Source: Molanna angustata (taxonomy: Eukaryota > Arthropoda > Insecta > Trichoptera > Molannidae). From it: DNA of 64,000 bases. Numbering within the stretch: position 1 is the first letter of the stretch; each line of letters begins with the position of its first letter. The DNA lies in assembly GCA_963576475.1 (NCBI GenBank), contig OY754975.1, positions 19,433,260 to 19,497,259 on the forward strand, written 5' to 3'. Positions 1-8,967 of this stretch are shown one piece after another. The notes under the pieces were generated by a model, which did not search any database, was not told the origin of the DNA, and was given only the letters and a program-made list of their open reading frames with translations. The position numbers were made by a program, and so were the translations under genes.

Positions 1-119
1 TCTCCTGTGAAATATAATAATATATACACTGTTAGCCCTAGAACAGGTATACCTAGTCGGGCAGCAAATATCTATTTTTAATGAAGATTATTTAAATAGC
101 GTGATAAACAAATAAATAA
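1..119 (+). mobile_element. 3' tail of a LINE-type retrotransposon
   Basis: The motif agaacaggtatacctagt followed by an AATAAA-rich tail (from about 105) is the 3' untranslated end of a LINE. The same sequence recurs at 52800-53478, and a related motif lies in the tail of the intact LINE near 27.5 kb. No coding sequence of this copy is inside the window. The copy serves as an empty-site reference for the insertion at 52833-53367. Confidence 0.6.
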
Positions 120-356
120 ATAAAATATGAGTATACTCTTTGTTTTTCATAATCATATCTCTGGAGGGTATTCAATTGAATCAAAAGGTGTCCCTTGTCT
201 CATAAATATCTCACAGTATAATTTTTCAATGCAACTAAAACACAATAACACCAAACATAAAAAAATAATAAGAAGATATTAATGTAAAATAAAATATTTA
301 TAAAAATAAATAAAAAACACACAGTTTTAATCCACAAATGAGTAAGACTTTAATGA

Positions 357-398
357 GCTTGAGCGCTTTCGCCGAACACAGCCGGCATCCTCAGAGGC
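357..398 (-). ncRNA. Hammerhead-ribozyme-like motif
   Basis: Read on the minus strand: stem I half GCCU, core CUGAGGA, one extra U, stem II GCCG/CGGC with an 8 nt loop, GAA, the palindrome AGCGCU, then C as the predicted cleavage nucleotide, and the second stem I half (AAGC, three of four pairs). All conserved core positions are present. The self-complementary hexamer replaces a normal stem III, so efficient folding may need two RNAs. Inferred from primary sequence only. Confidence 0.6.
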
Positions 399-476
399 AG
401 AAAATCAAACTCAAAGGAATCAAGATACACACAAAAATCAGAAAAATCAGAAATCTAATCAAAGTGTTGGATTTCT

Positions 477-518
477 GCCTCTGAGGATGCCGGCTGTGTT
501 GGGTGAAAGCGCTCAGGC
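477..518 (+). ncRNA. Hammerhead-ribozyme-like motif
   Basis: Plus-strand partner of the motif at 357-398. Stem I GCCU/AGGC is a perfect 4 bp here, the core CUGAGGA at 481-487 is followed by an extra U, stem II has decayed to three pairs including a wobble, then GAA (505-507), the palindrome AGCGCU and C at 514. Confidence 0.55.
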
Positions 519-719
519 TCATTAAAGTCTTACTCATTTGTGGATTAAAACTGTGTGTTTTTTATTTATTTTTATAAATATTTTATTTATAACTATGAAC
601 TTCCACTGTGTTAATGAAAAAACTTTGAAATTATTAAGATATTAATGATAGAAATTTATGCGAAATCACGTTCATTATATTTTTATACTGTCAGCAGTTG
701 CAATTATGTCAACAGTAGT

Positions 720-1340
720 TGGCTCTAATTCCGTTCCATTCCCTGAATATAGATCCTTGTGTGTTCTTGATTCCTTATTTGTTTTCGCCGCTTTTATCCT
801 TTACTTTCTACACAGTCCTAAATCGAGTCATATATTAAACAAAAAAATGATGTATGTGATTCGGAATACTTATTTGCTGCGAAGCACCCGTTTACAATAG
901 TGCTTCAACTCTCTTCTATTTTCATCATTTAGGGGCATCTCTGATACTATTACCGGAGATTCCACATATTTTGCCGGAGAGTATCAGAGACGCTCCTAGC
1001 TTGATAGCATTCAAAAAGCGTCTGAAGTCACACTTTTTATCCATATAACCACAAACTCACGTCTTTTTCCCTTTGTCCCTCAATCCTTTCTCCTTTCCTA
1101 TCCAGCATCCAATAAACATAGTGTCTCTATCTGGTGTATTTTTTGTTTTGTTTTTTTTAATTTTTGTTTTTATATTCATTTTGTATCTTTAATTTCATAT
1201 TAAATATTTATTTGTATTCTCTTGTTAATTATTCCTGTAACTAATTAAATTTACTATGGTGGTTGACTGGTAGAAATTTCCTGCGGGAAATAAGCCTCCC
1301 CCCCTTTACTTATCACAATATTTTTTAAAATTATTAATAT
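720..1340 (+). pseudogene. LINE ORF2 C-terminal remnant plus 3' UTR
   Basis: Around 960-1048 the plus strand reads a broken LINE C-terminus (LPESIRDAPSLIAFKKRLKS type). It ends in a stop and runs into a 3' UTR whose end reads tggtggttgactggtag (about 1257-1273). The same end occurs inverted at 26265-27090, showing that both belong to one LINE family. Upstream, 658-900 is open but has a stop before the conserved block, so the frame is broken. No reverse-transcriptase core is present. Confidence 0.6.
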
Positions 1341-2904
1341 TATTATATTATTATGAGATCGTATATTTCACCACCTATTTCGAATGGTACCTTTTAAGGT
1401 GGGATGAGGTTGGTGTGTGGGAATATTCGCATATGTTGTGCCAAAATGTAAACAACTTGGTATCCATGAAAGAATTATAGTTGGTTACGAAATGGGAGGA
1501 TAGGAGGCTGCTGATTTTCAGCATGATCTTGTTGATTACATGCTGCACCATATACATTCACAAAATGAAAATACAAATGCATCACTCGAATAATAACAAA
1601 ATACTTAATTGTGGTTTCAATTGAATTGAAAATAAAACGAATTGCTATTCTGGTTATGTGATACACGATAATGAAACGTGTTAATGTATCCATTTTGAGA
1701 TAATAAAGATTTTCGTCGCTGAGTGTGATTTTATTGCAATTTTATTATGTCGCGAATAAAACTTTACCCGCCTCGTATCGTGTCGCTTGCCGCTCCAAAA
1801 TTAACGCCTGCCATACTTACCCTTAAGCCAAGTATTCACTTGAAACACGATCCATGATATTTTACATTATTTATGGTTTGTTGTTTGATCAATACATTAT
1901 AACTAATGGGACACGAGGAAAACCCTCGGAGGAATGATGAATGAATAAGATTGAGACGCTCACAAGCTAAGAAATCAGACGTTGGTCATTGACTTTTTAC
2001 TGCTTCAAAAACTATGGCTGGGAAGATTGATTATATGGAAATAATATCAATTCAGCAATAAGCCCAACACTTTCACGAAGTGTAACTGAATGATCATTAT
2101 TTTTATAATTAATATTAGAATAGAATATTTTTTGCTAAATTGTGTGTGGTTGGTATGCTTTTGTGGCAACACCTGGATGATTTGGATCATGATCCTATTG
2201 AAAACAACAGCGAGATATGAAAAAAATATAACTTTAAACTTATCATAGCTATGAGCGAGCATTTTTACAAAAAAAGAAAGAACAAGAAGAAAAAAAATAA
2301 AGTAAAAAAAAAAATAAATATCAGATTCTATTTTTAAACCAGAAAATAATCAAATCAAAAAAATATAATTTGCGCTAATGCGGTTGCGCACTTGCGGTTT
2401 CCAAGGCGGTGCAATCTATGCATTGGTGAGTTAATAATGAAATTACTTCGAAGATTCTCTATGTATATGAAAAGTTGCATTGATGTAGATCTATGTTATG
2501 TTCACAACTCCATCGTTTTCAAGTGAATGTTAGTCTTTATTCGTATCTCAGTACTAAAAAGTCCTCGTTACATTTTTATCGTGACAATATAATACGAATT
2601 CTACCCGATTGGCAAAGATGACTAGAAAAATAAAATCCTTGCTACTTTTATCTATATTGTTACAGACTTACATAGATAACACCATACAACTAGCCTCTAT
2701 ATAACTACAATTTATGATTATTTATCGTTGGACTCAAACAATATACAGGTAACATTGTAAATGCCTCAATTTACTAAAGCAAAATTTTTAGTTTCAAAGG
2801 CGTGTCGCGAGATATTTTTGACTTCTATGAAATTTTGTGGTTTTTAAGTGTGTCGTATCTTATTTGTCGTCATTTTATTCACAACTAAAATTGATTTCAT
2901 TTGT
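1341..2904. other. AT-rich stretch, nothing recognised
   Basis: Only short open frames of low complexity occur. No domain, RNA gene or terminal repeat was recognised. Confidence 0.5.
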
Positions 2905-3460
2905 AATGAAACATAGGCAGTTAAACATAAATTTATCATTAAAAAAGTTTTATTAAAAAAAATACATATTTATATCTCAAATAGAATTAAAAAACACAAT
3001 TTGAGATTTTGTATTTGTCTAAATTAATACTAATTTTCGGCGTTCTAGCTTTTGTGGTTTTTGAGATGTATGGAAAAAATAAAGTAAAAATTCAAAAGTT
3101 GATAGCCCCTGACTGAAACGAAAATTCTAAATACTGAGTATAAAAGTTTTATAGGCTTATAACTATCTATATATTGTGAAAATTTGGACTCTGTACATTG
3201 AGCGGATCAAAAGTTATAAGGCGGGGGGGGGGGGGGGACAGACACACACATAGAAACAATAAATGTTCTACTTAGAATTCTGAGTAAATCCACACATATT
3301 GTACATATTATATACTGCGAAGCCTCTAAGTTGGTGTTTATTGATTTTAAAGTTGGAAAAACCGTGAAAAATATAGATCCTGCATACAAATCTGATATTG
3401 GCTTGACACTTTGTCGATATGTTAAAAGAAATAAATTCTCTCGAACAAATCTACCGTTGG
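2905..3460 (+). repeat. Interspersed repeat family R, 5'-truncated copy
   Basis: Homologous to the fuller copies at 16127-17207 and 49103-50118. Shared landmarks are the line about a 'gcggatcaaaagttataag' block (3202-3220), a simple-sequence tract at the same place (here an uninterrupted G run at about 3221-3238 followed by short CA repeats), the 'gaattctgagtaaatcc' block and a terminal hairpin ending in a degenerate version of ATCGACAGTTGG at about 3449-3460. Non-coding. Confidence 0.7.
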
Positions 3461-3764
3461 ATTATTACGTACATTTGCTAACCTCCATTCGACCTCTGCT
3501 ACAGTAGTCAATACTGAAAAAAATATGCATCATAGTCATCGCCAAACATCTTGATCTAGAAGAATCACGAAGGTGCGAAGAAGACTTTTTTTTGCTTGGT
3601 TTGTTTGATCCAAAGACCTTATAATAATGTAGTTTGATCACTTGTGCGCGCAAACCGTCCCTTCACCTTCCAAGGCAATTCTATTTGTTATCGTTCAATG
3701 GACATACTTATAAAATAACAATTCTTCGAATTTTTCGTGAGAAACTTTGTAGAAGTTCATTTTA
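3461..3764. other. Nothing recognised
   Basis: AT-rich DNA between two repeats. One 62-codon minus-strand frame has no recognisable domain. Confidence 0.4.
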
Positions 3765-3834
3765 AATAAAAATAGAATAAAACAAATAACTTTGTTTACT
3801 TCTACTACTGTAAACACATTTAATTTAAGAAAGG

Positions 3835-3874
3835 GGTTATAACGTTTTCGAGCGTGTGCTCATCATCAGTAACC
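3835..3874 (-). ncRNA. Hammerhead-ribozyme-like motif (best preserved)
   Basis: On the minus strand: stem I GGUUA/UAACC (5 perfect pairs), canonical core CUGAUGA (3863-3869), one extra U, stem II GAGC-ACAC-GCUC (4 perfect pairs), GAA, palindrome AACGUU, and A as the predicted cleavage nucleotide. Every catalytic-core position of a type I hammerhead is present. The palindromic hexamer has no loop, which suggests activity as a dimer. Confidence 0.7.
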
Positions 3875-3895
3875 AGTTATTACTCAGTAATAAGT

Positions 3896-3935
3896 GGTTA
3901 CTGAGGATGAGCACACGCTCGAAAACGTTATAACC
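3896..3935 (+). ncRNA. Hammerhead-ribozyme-like motif
   Basis: Plus-strand mirror of the motif at 3835-3874: stem I GGUUA/UAACC, core CUGAGGA at 3901-3907, extra U, stem II GAGC-ACAC-GCUC, GAA at 3921-3923, palindrome AACGUU, then A at 3930. It differs from its partner at the variable core position 7 (G instead of U). Confidence 0.68.
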
Positions 3936-4005
3936 CCTTTCTTAAATTAAAGGTGTTTACAGTAGTAGAAGTAAACAAAGTTATTTGTTTTATTCTATTT
4001 TTATT

Positions 4006-4404
4006 ATAAAATAACTTTTTTTATTGGTAAGATAAATTATTTCTTGCGCATAAAAGAGAAATAAAAAATGTTGTATTTTTCAACGTAATCGCTATTGGTA
4101 TTAGCGAAGATAACTTTGGCTCAATCCCATATTTTTTGTTTTATTAAATTATTATTTTGTACTTAGGTAAAAATTCTGTATACAATGCGACAAATGGCTT
4201 TCGCGAAACTAATGAACGCCATCAAACCATCTGTCAAATATGAAATGTCAAAAACATTCAACGCCTTTTAATATTCATGAGATTTCTCAACGTCTTGCGT
4301 CGTATTGCCGTCATATACAATCGATATTGATAAATCTGGTTACATCACAGTCAAATGGTATATTTATACAAGAGTTTTGTAGTTTGATATAACGAATGAA
4401 TGGA
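4006..4404. other. Nothing recognised
   Basis: No gene-like or repeat signal seen. Confidence 0.4.
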
Positions 4405-4575
4405 AGATGAAGACAGATATCATTAATATAATGAAATTAAACACATTGAGATAGTTTGGCCACATGGGGAGAATGAATGAAGAATGCCTGATGTAGAAAA
4501 TATACAGTGGTCAGTGCGGATAGGAATGGAATGAGAGGTCGGGGACACCCAAGAAATGGATGGCACAACCCTGTG
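4405..4575 (+). pseudogene. RTE-like LINE C-terminal fragment, degenerate
   Basis: The plus strand from about 4450 encodes a broken version of the 'RWFGHMGRMNEE...GRGTPKKWM' C-terminal block of RTE-like LINE proteins (compare 25725-26198). At least one stop (after the MNEECLM segment) interrupts it. It is a short dead fragment with no catalytic part. Confidence 0.55.
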
Positions 4576-4744
4576 AACGATAATCTAATAATCAAACTTA
4601 TTGATTATTAATTCAAACAGAAATATAATAAACAATAAAGTAAATTTAACTTACAGCCCGCTTTTAAATATGTTTCCCCTTTTCATCAATCTTACCAATC
4701 AAAGCCATTCTACACAAGACCCGCCCCTAATGACCTCCCACCAA

Positions 4745-5396
4745 TATCCTAAAGCTGATTAGTAACCAGATGGGTTACTATTAAATATATGTGGTAACCA
4801 GAGGGGTTACCAGTAAAGAGAGTTTACTATATCCCAAGTGGATATGATTTGAAATAAGAACACAAGGACAGTGGTTTAGAGAGTAGAAGAAAGAAAAGTC
4901 AAAAGTAACAATGAGTATATTGATCACAATTAATAGTTTGCTTAAAGGTAAATTTACAATTGATGAAATAACTTACAAAGGAACTTTCTCACGATGAGTA
5001 GGTATAACGAGCGAGTAAGCGGGTGTGTTCGAAGTGTCCGAATCTTCGCATGGTGAAGTACCATCGTGCTCGCGAGGTCGAGAGTTGACCGGTGGTCGAG
5101 AGATGAAGTGTCGGCGAGACGGCGTGGTCGAGAAGGGCGGCGTGAAGTGACGGAAATACGGAAATGAAGTGACGACGTGTACATGTGTAGACTCCCTTAA
5201 ATAGTGCTGCGCTGGGGGTAGCAAGTTCAATGTCCTCGAACATTCTAGACTTATTTATTTGAAGTGTCATACCCAGTTGAGGAGTATTGTCACCAGTTTG
5301 ACGTTGCGGGCGATGAACTCGGGCTAGCGATAAACAAATGTACTTGCCGTCGCTAGGCGCGCGCTCGAAAGAAATTTCGAGATGTGGTCTGCCACA
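4745..5396 (-). mobile_element. Possible solo LTR or GC-rich promoter-like block
   Basis: On the minus strand the block begins TGTGGCAGACC at 5396, is GC-richer than its surroundings (about 4980-5396), and contains a TATA-like CTATTTAAG near 5200. This resembles an LTR U3/R region. Against this, no convincing target-site duplication, CA end or primer-binding site was found, so both ends are uncertain. A host promoter is the alternative. The overlapping 139-codon minus-strand frame shows no domain and is not called. Confidence 0.35.
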
Positions 5397-5439
5397 ATCC
5401 AAATACATAGCCTTCTTTTAAGCACACAGTCACATTCTG

Positions 5440-5589
5440 CGTTTAGTTGAAATTCTGCCTGAGGAGGGAACGGTAAGTTCCGAAACCGGTCTTAAATTCA
5501 ATTCTCACGTGGTGTAAACAAAGTTAAAAAATTTAGTTAATTATTGTATTATTTTTTAACAATTAAATTTTAATAAAATAAGTGTTAAT
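5440..5589 (+). mobile_element. Solitary PLE terminal-repeat fragment
   Basis: A hammerhead-like motif at 5459-5491 is followed by a 'gtgtaaacaaagtt' segment resembling the right arm of the 3765-4005 palindrome. There is no inverted partner nearby. Called as a PLE fragment only because of this shared structure. Confidence 0.4.
5446..5504 (+). ncRNA. Hammerhead-ribozyme-like motif, weak stem I
   Basis: Core CUGAGGA at 5459-5465, one extra G, stem II GGAAC/GUUCC (5 perfect pairs), GAA at 5482-5484, palindrome ACCGGU, then C at 5491. Pairs next to the core in stem I are poor; an outer helix UUGAA/UUCAA can form. The core and stem II are therefore better supported than stem I. Confidence 0.45.
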
Positions 5590-6285
5590 TTAGGTACTTG
5601 TAATATTTAATTTCGCCACTCGCACAAGGTGCAAGGAAGTGTTTTTTTTAATTATTTAACGAGTATGTAATGTAAATATAGTTGATTCAGCCCAATCTGG
5701 TATGAAGTCCTTTTTTTATTACATTGTCGTCGCTGAAGTTGAATCGAACTCGTTTTAAAGTCAACGGCAAAGACATTTTTAGTATGAAAAATTGATAGTA
5801 TAAATTGTGTTACGAAGTGTGGTTATGAAAACACGAATAAGATAAAATAAAAAAAAACAATATTTTGAAAGCGCCTGGAATTGATTACATGTATGTTTAA
5901 AGAACGGGTACATTATTATAGGTGAGAAATAATTTTATATATTAAAATACCGCGTTGTATGAAACTTCGTTTTCACAAATTATATGTTTGGTACGCAGCA
6001 TTCATCCGTCTATTTGATCGGCCATCCACCCATCTATATTGCATAATGAATTATTAAATAATAATATTATACTGCATACGTAATTCCATATTATTAATCC
6101 AGAGCCGTTCGATTATGTAGAATTATTCTAAGCGCGCTCATGCATAATTATTGACTTTGAACAGTGGTTATAAGCCCTTCGCTACTCATTTATCAGGCGT
6201 TATTTATAATATTAAAAATTACGATCAAAGGCTTATTGCAAATTAATTTACTATGTTTATTGATGATTACAAATCAAATATCAAC
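5590..6285. other. Nothing recognised
   Basis: AT-rich DNA without a recognisable element. Confidence 0.4.
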
Positions 6286-6775
6286 TATTTTTGAATCCCC
6301 TAACATTTCCATCAAAATTAGGAAAAAAATGATCAAGACTCTTGTCTGGAGTGTACTGCTATATGGCTGTGAAACATGGACCATCAGCCAACGCGAAACG
6401 GGACGTCTGTCTACGTTTGAAATGTGGTGCTACAGACGCATGGCTAAAGTTCACTGGTCAGAACACATCAGCAACGACGAGGTACTAAGTAGGGTTGGAG
6501 AGACAAGGCAAATTATGAAAAGAATTGCCCAACAGAGAACAACTTGGATAGGCCACAACATCCGGCACCCAGGCCTGCTTTTTATCATCGTCGAAGGAAT
6601 GATTGATGGGGGTAACTGTAGAGGTCGCCCCAGAAACAACTATATATACCAGATAATCGGTGACGTGCGCTGTAGCAGCTACAAAGAGATGAAGAGACTG
6701 GCGGACGATAGAGTTAAGTGGAAAGATCGAGTGTTTGGTGCAGACCAATCTTAGGATTGTGACCCAGAAGAAGAA
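6286..6775 (+). pseudogene. RTE-like LINE reverse-transcriptase C-terminal fragment
   Basis: The open frame 6164-6754 (196 codons) carries, from about residue 42 on, the C-terminal part of a LINE ORF2. It shows KTLVWSVLLYGCETWT, FEMWCYRRM, IGHNIRHP and CRGRPR, which belong to the region behind the reverse-transcriptase fingers and palm. The catalytic YxDD part is missing, so it cannot be active. The first 40 residues are unrelated flanking sequence, and the apparent start is not a real gene start. A GAAGAAGAAGA tail follows the stop at about 6764, as in the related fragments at 38.6 and 62.1 kb. The uninterrupted frame suggests a fairly young 5'-truncated insertion. Confidence 0.8.
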
Positions 6776-7160
6776 GAGATGTAAAACTTTATTTTACTAA
6801 CAACTAAATGGAGCAAATTGTATAAAAATTTCATTGTATCTATTATTATAACTAGTGATCGTGCATGGTCAAAATTCGACCATAATTCATAAAAAAAATT
6901 GTTCGAAAATCATTGGACCTGATCTATGATATCATGTATTCATTATGGGGTACAAAGTTTTATTTTCATATATTGCAAAATGTATTTATATTGTTTTACA
7001 TTATTTGAATAGAAAAAAAACTGACTTTGGCATTACATGTTTGACATTGGCAATATGAATCTATGTTTAACAATCTATTGTTTCACGTGATTTTTATAAT
7101 TTGATTTATGTTATCTGTAACACATATAATACATATTTTTGGAGTCATTGCTCCTAGAAT
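6776..7160. other. Nothing recognised
   Basis: AT-rich DNA, no feature seen. Confidence 0.4.
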
Positions 7161-7310
7161 CTAAGACCTATGTAGATCATTCAATAGTCATGCATTTAAA
7201 ACTAAAATAAAGGAATGGCTCTTATGTAGTATCAGGCAGACACTATGCAGAGGAGATTTTTCACCCATAGCTTTCGACCCCATACTTTATTTGGTTCTAA
7301 GTATATTACT
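7161..7310 (+). pseudogene. Jockey/CR1-group LINE C-terminal fragment
   Basis: The plus strand reads a short C-terminus of the form 'KIKEWLLCSIRQTLCRGDFSP', comparable with KIHIKKWLISSGRLYAEEV at the end of the intact LINE ORF2. The upstream part is unrecognisable. A small dead fragment. Confidence 0.45.
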
Positions 7311-8349
7311 GAAATTTTTTTACATTATGTTTTTTTTTTATATTTTTTTAATTTTCATTGATATTTGCAATTTTATCACTTTTGCCTCGAATTGAACACG
7401 TATTAGCAGGAACAACAGTTTGTGTTGCTAAACCGTGTGCATTTGGAGGACACGTGTCTCGAATTCAAAACGAGTTTTTAAGTGCATTAGAGCTACAAAC
7501 CAGTGCCTAATTCGAGGCAGTGATTGCCTCTCATCAACACGTAAACGTAAATACGCGCCCCGGTACAAGTTTATTTGCCTAGTGGGTCATTGCAGATTCA
7601 ATAATTATCGTAATGTCTATCAGTGTATGTATAAATAAATAAATAAATTTATAAACAATTTATATGTAAAATTTCAAACTCATCCGTGTGCGCAGATAAA
7701 GGGGGTTCGAAGTTTTCGTTTCACGTACCTATTAATATACATACAGATAATCAAATACTGAACATGTTTTCAACGGGAAAAATCAAATAAAATGTATGTA
7801 TTACATGTAACGTAGGTACTAAGATGTCTCAATTAAGCCAGCTCAAAAATCGTTAAGTATCTTTTGGAAAAGGTCTTGTATACTAAAGTTATAGTGCGAA
7901 CCTTTTTCATGGAGATAAATTAAGTGCGCTCTAGGCACTCAAAACTATAGGACTGATCCTGTTCCAAAATGAGATTTTCTAAAAATAAAGTTGCAATTTT
8001 TATATGCAATACTTGTAAGTACATACATTACGTCTGGTTTATTCGACGTAACACACCCACGACTTTTTCATAATGTAGGAACAAATTAAGAGCAATGATA
8101 AAATTTACGGTACCACTATTTCTACGAACGGAATTGGCGGGAAATACATTTCCCGCCAGAAAGATCAATTTTTACGCCAATGTGTTTAAAGGTATTTAAA
8201 AAATCTATTTTTCTCTGTGATTTATATAGAAGTATGAAAACCAACAACATGACTATTGCTTATTTTATGCTATGTCATGTAGTTGTTGATAATAATAGGT
8301 TGATGACATTTCTCGTTGAGTTTATCTTTATTTTACATTTATAAATCGA
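7311..8349. other. AT-rich DNA with a short TAAA repeat
   Basis: A TAAA simple repeat lies at about 7633-7650. No gene recognised; the 67-codon frame at 7435-7638 has no domain. Confidence 0.4.
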
Positions 8350-8412
8350 TTTTTTTTGGCTGGTTTACGTGATCACTTTATGCGCTTGCGCAACGTTCAC
8401 CAATTATGCTTT
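8350..8412 (+). repeat. Fragment of foldback repeat family G
   Basis: Contains the block ggctggtttacgtgatcac and its continuation through the 'gcgcttgcgcaacgttcacc' motif, shared with 22440-22870, 41704-42000, 43484-43625 and 50384-50674. Confidence 0.65.
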
Positions 8413-8728
8413 CTTATTGTATATATTTTTCTATATCTAAAATATTTGATTTAGCCTCGTGAAAGGCTGAACAGTTCCATCAAGTGCTTTAGCTAAGTTT
8501 TTTTTAAATAAGGTTAGTCTAGGTGAATAAATTAAAACAAATTTAGACTATTTTATTCTTCCCCCACACCCGCTTTAAAATTAATTAATCTATCGGAAGG
8601 TTGCATACATTTTATAGATGGGAAGTTGCATCAATACATTTCAAGTAAATCGAAAAAATGGTTAAATCACTGTCTATTCGATTATATTTAACTATCAAAG
8701 AAATAATGATAATGATAAGAAATAATCG
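8413..8728. other. Nothing recognised
   Basis: No feature seen. Confidence 0.4.
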
Positions 8729-8967
8729 TCGGCCTCCATGGCTCAGTGGGTTGGGTATCTGACCCCTGAGCTAAAGGTCCCGGGTTCGATTCCCGGTGGA
8801 GACACAGTTTTTAAATTGTGTTTTCAGTCTGGATCTGTGAGACGATAAATATCGTAAGTCTCCAGAATGTGGCAACTTGTTATTGGGTGCGTGTTAAATT
8901 AATATTTGACATAGTACCTGTTAGTTGCCCGAGAAGCAATATTAAATAAATAAATAAATAAATAAAT
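8729..8967 (+). mobile_element. tRNA-derived SINE, family A, full length
   Basis: The head is tRNA-like, with an A box (TGGCTCAGTGGGTTGGG) and a B box (GGTTCGATTCC) forming an internal RNA polymerase III promoter. The body (ttcagtctggatctgtgaga, then attgggtgcgt and gttgcccgagaag) is shared by five copies in the window, and the tail is an AAAT simple repeat. It is non-coding and would depend on LINE proteins for movement. Other copies: 12751-12851, 20215-20440, 27128-27353, 51275-51497. Confidence 0.88.

Larger units (their letters stand above)
287..588. mobile_element. Large inverted repeat, probable Penelope-type pLTR pair
   Basis: Bases 287-403 and 472-588 are near-perfect inverted complements (about 117 bp arms, 68 bp spacer). 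Each arm carries a hammerhead-like motif, on the minus strand in the left arm and on the plus strand in the right arm. This is the same layout as the truncated Penelope-like element at 62579-63666, so this is inferred to be an inverted pair of PLE terminal repeats with no coding sequence left between them. Confidence 0.6.
3765..4005. mobile_element. 241 bp near-perfect palindrome, probable PLE foldback
   Basis: The whole interval is one palindrome centred at about 3885 with almost no spacer and few mismatches. Each half carries a complete hammerhead-like motif pointing outwards. The architecture matches the 287-588 inverted repeat and the PLE at 62579-63666, although the flanking sequence of the arms is different, so it would come from another PLE subfamily. 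The assignment to PLEs is inference from this shared layout. Confidence 0.6.

Noticed and set aside
4989..5408. 139-codon minus-strand frame in the GC-rich block
   Set aside because: Three frames are open in parallel here because of GC-rich composition; no domain, and LTR-like features overlap it.
8729..8805. Genuine tRNA gene at the SINE family A head
   Set aside because: Five copies share the same non-tRNA body directly behind the head.
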